From Pseudomonadota bacterium (GTDB lineage Bacteria > Pseudomonadota > Gammaproteobacteria > Burkholderiales > Burkholderiaceae_C), in assembly GCA_020161145.1 (NCBI GenBank), contig JAIUPQ010000003.1:62001-126000 (forward strand): 64,000 nucleotides of DNA, read 5' to 3'. Below are positions 45,657 through 54,467 of this stretch, one piece after another. Each line of letters opens with the position of its first letter. Position 1 is the stretch's first letter. Below the pieces are notes generated by a model. It did not search any database. It saw only the letters and a program-made list of their open reading frames with translations, and was not told where the DNA came from. A program made the translations under genes and the position numbers.

Positions 45657-46457
45657 ATGCCGCTGCCGTCTGCATCCACCGTGCGCCAATGGCCATTCGT
45701 CACCCAGGCCACCGTCACCATCACCTTCGTCGGCGAGGTGATGTTGGCGCTGGGCCGCGCGCTGCGCGGCGGGCCGCTGGCGCGGCCGCTGGCGCGCGAC
45801 GTGCTGGAGCAGCTCGACGCCACCGGCCCGCGTTCGCTGCCCATCGTGCTGCTGACCTGCGGCCTCATCGGCATGATGCTGGCCTATATGGGCGGCGCCC
45901 AACTGGGCCGCGTGGGCACGCAGAGCTTTCTGGCCGACATGGTGGGCATCAGCATGGTGCGCGAACTGGCGCCGCTGATGACCGGCATCATCCTCACCGG
46001 CCGCATCGGTGCCGCCTTTGCGGCCCACCTGGCCACCATGCAGGCGGGCGACGAGATCGACGCGCTGCGCGTGCTGGGCGTGCAGCCCGTCACCCACCTG
46101 GTGCTGCCCCGGCTGCTGGCGCTGTTGGCCGTGGGGCCGGCGCTGGTGGTCTGCGGCGCGCTGGTGGGCATTCTGGCTGGCTGGCTGCCGGCGGTGGCCG
46201 AGTACGGCCTGACCAGCTTCGAGTACTTTTCCCGCGTGCAGCGGGCCATCACCTCCAACCACATCTGGGTGGGGTTGTTCAAAGGTGAGCTCTACGTGGT
46301 GCTGGTGGCGCTGGCCGGCTGCCGCGAGGGCCTGACCGCCGGGCGCAGCGCCCAGGCCGTGGGCGAGGCCACCACCCGTGCCGTGGTCAAAGCGCTGGTG
46401 TGGATCGTCTCGGCCGCCAGCCTGACCACGGTCATCTTCTCGATGCTGCAGATATGA
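45657..46457 (+). CDS. MlaE-like ABC transporter permease
   Basis: A 266-residue inner-membrane permease of the MlaE/YrbE family, first gene of a four-gene lipid transport operon. Family marks are a long N-terminal interfacial helix, RELAPLMTGIILTGRIGAAFAAHLATMQAGDEIDALRVLG (the conserved coupling region), and SNHIWVGLFKGELY. Five hydrophobic helices can be drawn. It should dimerise and pair with the ATPase and the MCE protein encoded next. Its TGA overlaps the following ATG. Confidence 0.93.
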   Translation: MPLPSASTVRQWPFVTQATVTITFVGEVMLALGRALRGGPLARPLARDVLEQLDATGPRSLPIVLLTCGLIGMMLAYMGGAQLGRVGTQSFLADMVGISMVRELAPLMTGIILTGRIGAAFAAHLATMQAGDEIDALRVLGVQPVTHLVLPRLLALLAVGPALVVCGALVGILAGWLPAVAEYGLTSFEYFSRVQRAITSNHIWVGLFKGELYVVLVALAGCREGLTAGRSAQAVGEATTRAVVKALVWIVSAASLTTVIFSMLQI

Positions 46458-47290
46458 GCACCCCCCAACCTGCCGCTGCGCACCAGGCCCCCCCGGGGGG
46501 GCAAGCAAACCCGGGAGCGGGCCCTGGTTTGCGTGAGGGCCCCGAAACCCTCTTGATGCAGGTGCGCGACCTGACCATCGCGGGTGGCACGCGGGTGGTG
46601 CAGCAGAACCTGGGCTTTGACGTGCACCGCGGCGAGGTGCTGGCCATCATGGGCCCCAGCGGCTGCGGCAAGAGCACGCTGCTGCGCCACATGGTGGGGC
46701 TGGCCCAGCCGCTGGCCGGCACCATCACCTACCTGGGCGCCGACCTGCACGCCGGCACCGAGGCCGAACAAGCCGCGCGCCGCCGCCACATGGGCGTAAT
46801 GTTCCAGTACGGCGCGCTGTGGAGCTCCATGAGCGTGGGCGAGAACGTCATGCTGCCCATGCGCCTGTTCACCACCTGGCCGGCGGCCGAGCGCCGCGAG
46901 CGCGCCCAGGCCCGGCTGGCCCAGGTGGGCCTGCCCGACCGCTTCGACGCCCAGCCGGCCAGCCTGTCTGGCGGCCAGAAGAAGCGCGCCGCACTGGCCC
47001 GGGCGCTGGCGCTGGAGCCCGAGTTGCTGCTGCTGGACGAGCCCGGCTCGGGGCTGGATCCCCTGGGCGCCGCCCAGCTCGACGACCTCATCCTCGCGCT
47101 GCGGCATGATCTGGACACCGGCGTCGTCATCGTCTCGCACGACATCGCCAGCATCCTGGGCATCGCCGACCGCGCCCTTTACCTCTCAGCCGAAACCCGC
47201 ACCATGACCGCCCTCGCCCCACCCCAAGAGCTGTTGTTGCATGGCCCCGAGCCGGTGCGCGAATTCCTGCGCCGGGGCAAGGCGCCATGA
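46454..47290 (+). CDS. MlaF-like ABC transporter ATP-binding protein
   Basis: A 278-residue ABC ATPase. Walker A is GPSGCGKST, the signature is LSGGQKKRAALARAL, and Walker B is LLLLDEPGSGLDP. The YGALWSSMSVGENVMLPMR segment is specific to MlaF-like proteins. The first 34 residues are a low-complexity Ala/Gly/Pro tail encoded over a 16-bp palindrome of seven C then seven G; ATG at codon 35 (MQVRDLTIAGG) starts the conserved domain and could be an alternative start. It energises the permease and MCE protein of the operon. Overlaps are ATGA at both ends. Confidence 0.92.
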   Translation: MSTPQPAAAHQAPPGGQANPGAGPGLREGPETLLMQVRDLTIAGGTRVVQQNLGFDVHRGEVLAIMGPSGCGKSTLLRHMVGLAQPLAGTITYLGADLHAGTEAEQAARRRHMGVMFQYGALWSSMSVGENVMLPMRLFTTWPAAERRERAQARLAQVGLPDRFDAQPASLSGGQKKRAALARALALEPELLLLDEPGSGLDPLGAAQLDDLILALRHDLDTGVVIVSHDIASILGIADRALYLSAETRTMTALAPPQELLLHGPEPVREFLRRGKAP

Positions 47291-48252
47291 ACAAGGCCGC
47301 CTTTCGCGTCGGCCTGTTCGCCATCCTCGGTGTGGCCGTGCTGGCGCTGGCCCTGATGATCGTGGGCGGGCGCTGGCTGGCCGCCTCCGAGCGCGGGCAG
47401 TTGCGCTACACCAGCTCCATCTACGGCTTGCAGGACGGCGCGCCGGTGGTGTTTCGCGGCGTGCGCATCGGCCAGGTCACGGCCGTGCGGCTGACGCCCA
47501 AAGACGCCGTGGTCAGCGTGCAGATGGACCGCGAGCGCCTGGCGCAACTGCTGCCCAGCGACCCCGGCGGCGCGCTGCTGCCGGTGCTCATCGAAGGCGG
47601 CCTGGTGGCCCGGCTGGCCACCCAGAGCCTGCTCACCGGCCTGCTCTACATCGACCTGGAGCTGGACCGCCCCACCCCCCGCGCCGCCGCCTACGCCGCC
47701 AACACGCCGCCCCAGATTCCGACCGCGCCCAACACCTTGCAGACCATCAAGGCCCAGCTCGATCAGGTCAACGTGGGGCAAATCGCCGAAGACCTGGCCG
47801 CCGTCGCCTCCGGCACCCGCCAATTGGTGGGCAACCCGCAGATCCCGCTGGCCATCGCGCGCACCGGCGAGGCCGCCCAGGCCGTACAGCAACTGGCACA
47901 GCAGATCCAGCGCAGCCTGCCCCAACTCACCGGCGCCACCACCGACGCACTGTCCCGCGTCGGCCAGGCCGCCGACCGCGTCAACACCGCCGCAGCCCGC
48001 ATGCAGGACGTGGCCGGCGAGGCCAGCCCGCTGCTGACCAGCCTGCGCAACACCAGCGACGAGCTGGCCCGTGCCGCCGCTGCCCTGGGCCAGGCCGCCG
48101 GCAGCGACTCCAGCCTGCGCGTCAACGCCGACCGCGCGCTGCAAGACGTGGCCCGCGCCGCCCGCACGCTGCGCGAGTTGAGCGACACGCTGGAGCGCCA
48201 CCCCGACGTGCTGCTGCGCGGCCGTCAGCCCGAACCGGAGCCCGTGCCATGA
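47287..48252 (+). CDS. MCE (MlaD-like) lipid-binding protein
   Basis: A 321-residue periplasmic protein anchored by one N-terminal helix (VGLFAILGVAVLALALMIVGG, 8-28). A single MCE domain follows (~38-115: YGLQDGAPVVFRGVRIGQVTAVRL). After it comes a long helical region (~150-300), rich in Ala and Gln, that likely forms a coiled-coil barrel or needle as in longer MCE proteins. MCE hexamers shuttle phospholipids or other hydrophobic compounds between the membranes. No MlaC- or MlaB-type gene follows; a lipoprotein gene takes that place. Confidence 0.92.
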   Translation: MNKAAFRVGLFAILGVAVLALALMIVGGRWLAASERGQLRYTSSIYGLQDGAPVVFRGVRIGQVTAVRLTPKDAVVSVQMDRERLAQLLPSDPGGALLPVLIEGGLVARLATQSLLTGLLYIDLELDRPTPRAAAYAANTPPQIPTAPNTLQTIKAQLDQVNVGQIAEDLAAVASGTRQLVGNPQIPLAIARTGEAAQAVQQLAQQIQRSLPQLTGATTDALSRVGQAADRVNTAAARMQDVAGEASPLLTSLRNTSDELARAAAALGQAAGSDSSLRVNADRALQDVARAARTLRELSDTLERHPDVLLRGRQPEPEPVP

Positions 48253-48848
48253 GCCCACTGCCTCGCCGCCAATGGCTTGCCCTGCTGGGCGCCACCGCGC
48301 TGGCCCTGCTGACCGGCTGCGTCAGCGGCCCCGCCCTGCCACCCGCGCAATGGGTCCGCCTGCCTGCCATGCCGGCGGCCCCGCTGCCCGCGCCGGCCCA
48401 GGCCAGCGCCGACGTCTGGCAGTTGGTGCTGCCGCTGGACGTGCCCGGTTACCTGGAGCGCGACGCGCTGCTGGTGCCCCAGGGCGCCGCCGGCCTGCAA
48501 CCGCTGGCCGGCGTGCGCTGGGCCGAGCCGCTGCGCGACGCCGTGCCGCGCCTGCTGCGCCAGGATCTGGCCACGCTGCTGGGCACGACCGTCTGGGTCA
48601 ACCCGCTGCCGCCGGGCGTGCAGCCCACGCGCCAGTTGCGCATCGAGCTGCTGCAGCTTGACGTGGCCCCCGGCCGCAGCGGCGTGACCCTGCACGCCCG
48701 CTGGAGCGTGGCCGACCCGCAGGGCCGCACCCCTGCCCGCAGCGGCGAGGCGCGCATCAGCCAGCCCGCCACCGCCACCGACGCCGACGCCCTGGTGCTG
48801 GCCCACCGTGCGGCGCTGGCCCGACTGGCCGAGGCCATCGCCTCATAG
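48249..48848 (+). CDS. ABC-type transport auxiliary lipoprotein (PqiC/DUF330-like)
   Basis: A 199-residue predicted lipoprotein. The start PRRQWLALLGATALALLTGC gives a signal peptide with lipobox LLTGC, so the mature protein is lipid-anchored at Cys. The domain (YLERDALLVPQ, LRDAVPRLLRQDL, VTLHARWSVADPQG) resembles the PqiC/DUF330 family, which caps MCE transporters at the outer membrane. It ends the MlaE/F/D-like operon, with ATGA overlap on its 5' side, and probably docks the MCE needle. Confidence 0.85.
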   Translation: MSPLPRRQWLALLGATALALLTGCVSGPALPPAQWVRLPAMPAAPLPAPAQASADVWQLVLPLDVPGYLERDALLVPQGAAGLQPLAGVRWAEPLRDAVPRLLRQDLATLLGTTVWVNPLPPGVQPTRQLRIELLQLDVAPGRSGVTLHARWSVADPQGRTPARSGEARISQPATATDADALVLAHRAALARLAEAIAS

Positions 48849-48868
48849 GCCGCCCGCAGGGAGACACC

Positions 48869-50317
48869 ATGACCCTCAGCCCCTTGCTGGCGCCGCTGCT
48901 GGCCTTGCTCGCCAGCGGCGCCGTGCTGGCCGCCACGCCGGCCGACAAGCCGCCCACCACCCAGCACCGCGACGCGGTCAACCTGGTGGACACCTGGCTG
49001 GAGGCGCAAGTGGCCTACCACCGGGTGCCCTCGCTGGCCGCCGGCATCGTCGTCGGGCAGGAGCTGGTCTGGCACAAAGGCTATGGCTTTGTGGATGCGG
49101 CCCGCACCCGGCCCGCCGATGCCGACACCCTCTACAGCATCTGCTCCATCAGCAAGCTGTTCACCAGCATCGCCGTGATGCAGCTGTGGGAGCAGGGCAA
49201 GCTGGGCCTGGACGACGACATCGGCCGCTGGGTGCCGGCCGCCAAAGCCCTCAAGCAAAGCGATGCCGACAGCGGCCCCATCACCATCCGCATGCTGCTG
49301 ATGCACGCGGCCGGCGTGCCCCGCGAGACGCTGCAGGAAAGCTGGAGCTACCCCGACTACCAGGTACCCAGCCGCGAGGCCATCCTCGCCGACCTGGCCC
49401 GCCAGCAGACCTTCATGCGCACCGGCGACCACTTCCAGTACAGCAACCTGGGCATGTTCCTGCTGGGTGAGGCCGTGGCCAGCGCCTCGGGCCAGCCCTA
49501 CCGCGACTACGTGCAGCAGCAGGTGCTGAGCCCGCTGAAACTGGCCGACACCCGCCCCTACCTGCCGCTGGAGCTGCTGGAGCAGCGCCTGCCGCCCGGC
49601 TACTCGGCCCTCAACCGCCAGGGCCAGCGCGAGCGGCTCAAGCCGTTTGACATGACGCCACTGGCCGCCGCCGCCGGCTACACCTCCAGCGTCAACGACC
49701 TGGCGCGCCTGGCCAGCTGGAACTTCAAGCTGCGCAAAGACGGTGGCCAGAACGTGCTCAAGGTGGCCACGCTGCGCGAAATGCAGCGCGTGCAGTGGCA
49801 AGACCCGGACGGCGGCGACACCTGGGGCCTGGGCTACTGGGTGGGTCGCAGCGGTGGCGACCAACTGGTCGGCCACTCCGGCCGCTGCCCCGGCTACGTC
49901 ACCAGCATGACCCTGGTGCCGGCCAAGGAGCTGGGCGTCATCGCGCTGACCAACACCTATGGCGACGGCCCTTACGGCCGCCAGATTCGCACCCTGATGC
50001 TCAAAGGCATGGCGCTACCCGTGGCCCCCACCGACGCCCAGGCGCCGCGCCTGGCCGATTACAGCGGCCACTACCAGGCCCACCCTGGCGGCGGCGAGGC
50101 CGTGGTGCAGCCCTGGGGCAAAGACCTGGTGATGCTGTGGCTGCCCACCGACGACCCGGTGGAAGACATGGAGGTGATCCGCCACCAGGGCGGCGACGTG
50201 TTCCGCGAGGTGCGCAAGGACGACACCCTGGGCGCCGAGATCCGCTTCGAGCGCGACGCCAGCGGCAAGGTCATCGCCTCGCGCAGCTGGAACTACGTCA
50301 GCAAGAAGCTGGATTGA
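48869..50317 (+). CDS. Exported serine hydrolase, class C beta-lactamase/DD-peptidase fold
   Basis: A 482-residue protein with a signal peptide (MTLSPLLAPLLALLASGAVLAA). The penicillin-binding fold motifs are S93-I-S-K96 (SxxK), Y191-S-N193 and H336-S-G338 (KTG equivalent). The C-terminal ~110 residues form a separate beta-rich domain often seen in AmpC-related esterases. It is more likely an esterase or peptidase on envelope components than an antibiotic-resistance enzyme. It starts 20 bp after the lipid transport operon with GGGAG upstream and may be co-transcribed. Confidence 0.87.
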   Translation: MTLSPLLAPLLALLASGAVLAATPADKPPTTQHRDAVNLVDTWLEAQVAYHRVPSLAAGIVVGQELVWHKGYGFVDAARTRPADADTLYSICSISKLFTSIAVMQLWEQGKLGLDDDIGRWVPAAKALKQSDADSGPITIRMLLMHAAGVPRETLQESWSYPDYQVPSREAILADLARQQTFMRTGDHFQYSNLGMFLLGEAVASASGQPYRDYVQQQVLSPLKLADTRPYLPLELLEQRLPPGYSALNRQGQRERLKPFDMTPLAAAAGYTSSVNDLARLASWNFKLRKDGGQNVLKVATLREMQRVQWQDPDGGDTWGLGYWVGRSGGDQLVGHSGRCPGYVTSMTLVPAKELGVIALTNTYGDGPYGRQIRTLMLKGMALPVAPTDAQAPRLADYSGHYQAHPGGGEAVVQPWGKDLVMLWLPTDDPVEDMEVIRHQGGDVFREVRKDDTLGAEIRFERDASGKVIASRSWNYVSKKLD

Positions 50318-50405
50318 TACAAAAAAGTTCATGGGCCCTGTCGAAATCCGGGGCGCGACCGCGTCCTTGCGGCACCTCAACCCACTGCGACAAGGCGCAC
50401 CGACC

Positions 50406-50765
50406 ATGAAATACATGCTGCTGATCTACAACGACCCCCAGTGCGAGCCCGCCTATGGCACGCCTGAGTTCCAGGCCATGCTCGACGCGTTCATCGCGCT
50501 CAGCGCGCGCATGAGCGCCGATGGCGTGCTGATCTCTGGCGAGGGCTTGCAAGGCGTCGAGACCGCCACCTCGCTGCGCGTGCGCGGCACCGAGGTGCAG
50601 ACCATGGACGGCCCCTTCGCCGAGACCAAGGAGCACCTGGGCGGCTATTTCCTGATCGACGTGGCCGACCTCGATGCCGCGCTGAGGTATGCGGCGCAGG
50701 TGCCATCGGCCCGCTTCGGCACCGTGGAGGTGCGGCCGTTGATGGACGACGACCCGGCCGGCTGA
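50406..50765 (+). CDS. YCII/DGPF domain protein
   Basis: A 119-residue YCII-family protein with the fold's start MKYMLLIYND and the eponymous DGPF motif (TMDGPFAETKEHLGGYFLIDV). Such proteins are ferredoxin-like dimers of unknown function, regularly encoded next to ECF42-type sigma factors. That is the case here: the sigma gene starts 20 bp downstream. They are thought to belong to the sigma factor's regulon or sensory circuit. An 88-bp gap precedes it with no clear terminator. Confidence 0.9.
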   Translation: MKYMLLIYNDPQCEPAYGTPEFQAMLDAFIALSARMSADGVLISGEGLQGVETATSLRVRGTEVQTMDGPFAETKEHLGGYFLIDVADLDAALRYAAQVPSARFGTVEVRPLMDDDPAG

Positions 50766-50785
50766 CCCGCCCCCACGGCCCCCCG

Positions 50786-52024
50786 ATGGACTCGGCCGCC
50801 GCCACCGCCCTTGCCGTGACCCGGGCCCTCGACCGGCTGGCGCGCGAGGACCGGGGGCGCCTGATGTCGGCGCTGATCGCCCGGCTCGGAGATTTCCAGC
50901 TGGCGGAGGACGCGCTGCAGGAGGCCATGCTGGCGGCGGTGCCGCACTGGCGCCGGGCAGGCGTTCCGGCCTCACCGCTGGGGTGGCTGCTGCGGGTGGC
51001 CCACCGCAAGGCACTGGACCGCATCCGCGCCCGCAAGACGGCCGAGCGAGCTGGCGCCAGCCTGGGTGTGCTGGCCGGCGACGGCGCATGCGAGATCGAG
51101 ACCGACGCCATCCCCGACGAGCGGCTGCGCCTGATCTTCACCTGCTGCCACCCGGCGCTGGCGCCGAAGTCGCAAGTGGCGCTGACGCTGCGCGTGGTCG
51201 CCGGCGTGCCCACCGCCCAGATCGCCCGTGCCTTCCTCGATCAGGAGGCCACCATGGGCCAGCGTCTCTCGCGCGCCAAGGCCAAGATCGCCGCCGCCGG
51301 CATCCGCTACGCGGTGCCCGAGCCGCCCGACTGGGCCTCGCGGCTGGAGGCGGTGCTGGCCGTCATCTACCTGATCTTCAACGCCGGCTACACCGCCGGC
51401 CCCACAGCGGCCGGCCTCGACCTGGCCGACGAGGCCTTGTACCTGTGCGCGCTGCTGAACCGGCTGCATCCGGGCGAGGCCGAGATCGAAGGCTGCCTGG
51501 CTGCGCTGATGATCCATCACGCCCGCCGCCTTGCCCGCCGGGACGCCAGCGGCCGCCAGACGGTGCCGCTGGAGCAGCAGGATCGCCGGCTGTGGCAGCA
51601 CGCCGAGATCGCAGCCGGCGTGGCCATCCTGGAGCAGGCGCTGCACCGGCGCGCGCTGGGGCCGCACCAGATCAAGGCCGCGATTGCCGCCTGCCACAGC
51701 GAAGGCGAGCGCTCCGACTGGGCCCAGATCGCGCTGCTTTACGACACCTTGCTGGCGTTCGAGCCCACCGACGTGGTGCGTCTCAACCGCGCCGTGGCCC
51801 ACGCACAAACCGGCGCACTGGACGCCGCCCTGGCCGAGTTGGCGCGCCTGGAGCCCAGCCTGCAGGATTACCAGCCCTTCTACGCCGCCAAGGCCGAGCT
51901 GCTGGCCCGCAAGGGGCTGACCGCAGCCGCCCGGGAGGCCTACCTGAGGGCCGGCGCGCTGGCTGCCTCAGACGCCGACCTTGCGTTTCTCGAAGCGCGG
52001 ATGAAAGACCTCAGCCTAGGCTAG
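50786..52024 (+). CDS. ECF42-like RNA polymerase sigma factor with C-terminal TPR-like extension
   Basis: A 412-residue sigma factor. The sigma2 region (~20-85) has FQLAEDALQEAMLAAV and LGWLLRVAHRKALDRIR. Sigma4 lies near 115-165 (LIFTCCHPALAPKSQVALTLRVVAGVPTAQIARAFL). A ~230-residue helical extension follows with a DUF6596-like core (EAVLAVIYLIFNAGY) and tetratricopeptide-like helices at the end (VVRLNRAVAHAQTGALDAAL). No anti-sigma gene is adjacent. In this group the C-terminal extension is thought to control activity. It overlaps the convergent permease gene by nine bases. The YCII gene upstream completes the typical pair. Confidence 0.92.
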   Translation: MDSAAATALAVTRALDRLAREDRGRLMSALIARLGDFQLAEDALQEAMLAAVPHWRRAGVPASPLGWLLRVAHRKALDRIRARKTAERAGASLGVLAGDGACEIETDAIPDERLRLIFTCCHPALAPKSQVALTLRVVAGVPTAQIARAFLDQEATMGQRLSRAKAKIAAAGIRYAVPEPPDWASRLEAVLAVIYLIFNAGYTAGPTAAGLDLADEALYLCALLNRLHPGEAEIEGCLAALMIHHARRLARRDASGRQTVPLEQQDRRLWQHAEIAAGVAILEQALHRRALGPHQIKAAIAACHSEGERSDWAQIALLYDTLLAFEPTDVVRLNRAVAHAQTGALDAALAELARLEPSLQDYQPFYAAKAELLARKGLTAAAREAYLRAGALAASDADLAFLEARMKDLSLG

Positions 52025-52807
52025 CGCCCGCCGCAGCCCATAACTGGCCGCGTCCACCGCCCACACCAGCACCATCATGGCGGCCAGCACGGTGGCCGTC
52101 TTGCCCATGTGGAACAGCCCCAGGTGGAAGGCCAGCATCTGGCCCAGCCCGCCCGCGCCCACCACGCCCAGCACGGTGGCCGCGCGGATGTTGTTCTCCC
52201 AGCGGTAGAGGGTGTAGCTGACCAGCGCCGGGGCCACCTGGGGCAACGTGGCCCAGGCCCACACACGCCAGGCGCTCACCCCTTGCAGCCGCAGCGCGTC
52301 GGCGGGGCCGCTGGGGGCGGCTTCCACCGCCTGCGCAAACAGCCGGCCCAGCACGCCCGTGGTGTGCAGCGCCAGCGCCAGCGTGCCCGCCAGCGGGCCC
52401 AGGCCCGCAGCAATCAACAGCAGCGCGGCCCAGACCAGCTCGGGTACGGCGCGCAGTGCGTTGAGCAGCGCCAGCGCCGGCAGCCGCCAGAGCGTGTGCT
52501 GCGCAGCCGGCACCGCCAGCACCAGCGCAGCCAGCGCGGCCACCAGCGTGCCCACGGCGGACATGGCCAGCGTCTCCCAGGTGGCCCGCGCCACGCGGGC
52601 CACGAAGGCCGGCGTCAGATCGGGCGGAAAGAACTCGCCCGCAAAGCGCACCATGCTGGCCCGGGCATCGGCGCCCAGAAAGGCCGCCCATTGCAAGTCC
52701 AGCGACCAGAAGCTGGCCACCACCAGCGCCAGCACGCCCAGCGCCACCCAGCAGGCGGCGCAGCGCCAATGCCACAGCGCGGGCGGCAGGTCGGCGGCGC
52801 GACTCAT
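52016..52807 (-). CDS. PhnE-like ABC permease 2 (probable selenium oxyanion importer)
   Basis: A 263-residue permease of the PhnE family with about six membrane helices. The EAA-type coupling loop reads GPADALRLQGVSAWRVWAWATLPQVAPALVSYTLYRWENNIRAATVLGVVGAGGLGQ. It is the last gene of a four-gene importer operon (binding protein, ATPase, two permeases), overlapping the first permease by ATGA. In phosphonate or phosphite transporters two PhnE-like permeases can form a heterodimer. Substrate assignment to selenium is from context only. Confidence 0.85.
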   Translation of the reverse strand: MSRAADLPPALWHWRCAACWVALGVLALVVASFWSLDLQWAAFLGADARASMVRFAGEFFPPDLTPAFVARVARATWETLAMSAVGTLVAALAALVLAVPAAQHTLWRLPALALLNALRAVPELVWAALLLIAAGLGPLAGTLALALHTTGVLGRLFAQAVEAAPSGPADALRLQGVSAWRVWAWATLPQVAPALVSYTLYRWENNIRAATVLGVVGAGGLGQMLAFHLGLFHMGKTATVLAAMMVLVWAVDAASYGLRRALA

Positions 52808-53634
52808 GCCAGCACCTTGCGCACCCAGCTGCCCACGCGATCGGCCAGCGCCACCAGCAGCATGAACACCACCAGCACCACCAGCACCTCGCCACCGGCA
52901 AACAGCTTCATGGAGCCGTCCAGCAACTGGCCCAGGCCACCGGCGCCGACGAAGCCCAGCACCACGGTGGAGCGGATTGCACATTCCCAGCGGTAGACGG
53001 TGTAGCTGGCCAGCTCGGCCGCATGCTGCGGCAGCAGGCCCCAGCTCAGTGCCTGCAGCCGCGTGGCGCCGCTGCCCAGCAGGGCGCGCGTGGCCGGGTT
53101 GGCGGCGCCCTCGACGATGTCGGCATACACCTTGCCCAGCATGCCGCCGTAGGTCAGCGCAATGGCCAGCACGCCGGCCGTGGGCCCCAGGCCCACCACG
53201 CGCACGAAGACCAGCGCCCAGACCAGTTCGGGCACGCTGCGCAGCACCACCAGCAGCAGCCGCACGGCCTGGCGCAGCGCAAACGGCAGCGGCGCCATGC
53301 GGCCGGTCAGCGCCGAGACCGACAGCTCCCGCGTGGCCACCACCGCCAGCGGCACCGCCAGCACCAGCGCCAGCGTCAGGCCGGCCGTGGCCATGGCCAC
53401 CGTGCGCCAGGTCTCGCGCGCCACCAGGTGCAAAAACTCGGCGCTGTGCGCCGGCGGCCAGAAGCTGGCCAGGAACTGCCCGGTGGCGGCGCGGCTGCGC
53501 GCATCCCACAACACCCAGGGCTTGAACTCGGCCGCCACCAGCAGCGGCCACACCACCACCAGCGCCAGCAGCGCCCAGCCCAGCCGGCCGGGCCAGGCGG
53601 GGTCGCGCCGCACAGGGTGGGCCGCTGCGGTCAT
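52804..53634 (-). CDS. PhnE-like ABC permease 1 (probable selenium oxyanion importer)
   Basis: A 276-residue PhnE-family permease. The conserved cytoplasmic loop is NPATRALLGSGATRLQALSWGLLPQHAAELASYTVYRWECAIRSTVVLGFVGAGGLGQLL, aligned with its neighbour but only moderately similar, so the two are diverged partners rather than a recent duplication. There are about six hydrophobic helices. The start overlaps the ATPase gene by four bases, and the stop overlaps permease 2. Confidence 0.85.
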   Translation of the reverse strand: MTAAAHPVRRDPAWPGRLGWALLALVVVWPLLVAAEFKPWVLWDARSRAATGQFLASFWPPAHSAEFLHLVARETWRTVAMATAGLTLALVLAVPLAVVATRELSVSALTGRMAPLPFALRQAVRLLLVVLRSVPELVWALVFVRVVGLGPTAGVLAIALTYGGMLGKVYADIVEGAANPATRALLGSGATRLQALSWGLLPQHAAELASYTVYRWECAIRSTVVLGFVGAGGLGQLLDGSMKLFAGGEVLVVLVVFMLLVALADRVGSWVRKVLA

Positions 53635-54461
53635 CGGCAGGTCATCATCACGGGCGCGGGGGCGTCCGTGGCCGGCCAGGCGGGCGAAGGCGCGTCGGCC
53701 AGCGTGTGCAGCGGGGCGCCATACAGCGCCGTCAACTGCGCGGGCGTGACGCTGGCACTGGGGGCGTCGAACACCACCACGCCGCCCTGCAGCGCCACCA
53801 CGCGGTCGAAATGGGCCAGTGCCAACTCCACCTGGTGCAAGGTGGCCACCAGCGTGATGCCGCGCGCCCGGGCCTGGCCGGTCAGCGCGGTCAGCGCCTG
53901 GCCGGCCCGCGCCGGATCCAGCGCCGAGAGCGGCTCATCCAGCAGCCACAGCGAGGCCGGCGAGACGCTGGCGCGGGCCAGCGCCACGCGCTGGCGCTCA
54001 CCGCCCGAGAGCCTATCCACGCGCTCGAACAACTTGTCCGCCAGATCCAGCGGCTCCAGCACCGCCCGGGCGCCGGCGATGTCGTGCGGGTAGATCAGCG
54101 AGCGCAGGCTGGCGCCCAGGCCGAGCGTGGGCAGGCTACCGGCCAGCACGGCGTGCACCACGCGCTGGCGCGGCGGCAGCGGCGGCACCTGCGGCGCCAG
54201 AAACAGCCGCTGGCGCAGCCGCCGCAGCGCGCGGGCGTCGAGTTGCCAGGGGTCGGCGGCGCCCAGGCGCAGCGTGCCCCGGCCCGGCTTGAGCGCCAGC
54301 GCCAGCACCTGCGCCAGCGTGGTCTTGCCGGCGCCCGAGGGGCCGATGATGGCCACCTGCTCGCCAGCCGCCACGCGCAGGCTCACGCCCCGCAGTGCCG
54401 GCCGTGCATTGCCGTGTGAAGCCGGGTGGCGGGCGTCAGCGTCGGTGAGTTCGATGTCCAA
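53631..54461 (-). CDS. PhnC-like ABC ATPase (probable selenium oxyanion importer)
   Basis: A 276-residue ATPase. Walker A is IGPSGAGKTTLAQVLA, the signature is LSGGERQRVALARASV, and Walker B is LWLLDEPLSALDP with the H-loop in LVATLHQVELAL. The sequence between Walker A and signature is PhnC-like (LPTLGLGASLRSLIYP). It is separated from the binding-protein gene by six bases and overlaps permease 1, so the four genes form one operon. Confidence 0.88.
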   Translation of the reverse strand: MDIELTDADARHPASHGNARPALRGVSLRVAAGEQVAIIGPSGAGKTTLAQVLALALKPGRGTLRLGAADPWQLDARALRRLRQRLFLAPQVPPLPPRQRVVHAVLAGSLPTLGLGASLRSLIYPHDIAGARAVLEPLDLADKLFERVDRLSGGERQRVALARASVSPASLWLLDEPLSALDPARAGQALTALTGQARARGITLVATLHQVELALAHFDRVVALQGGVVVFDAPSASVTPAQLTALYGAPLHTLADAPSPAWPATDAPAPVMMTCR

Positions 54462-54467
54462 CGTCGT

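Noticed and set aside
48869..50317. Calling the serine hydrolase an AmpC beta-lactamase resistance gene
   Set aside because: The SxxK, YxN and HSG motifs only define the fold. The large C-terminal domain and genomic context fit esterase or peptidase relatives better.
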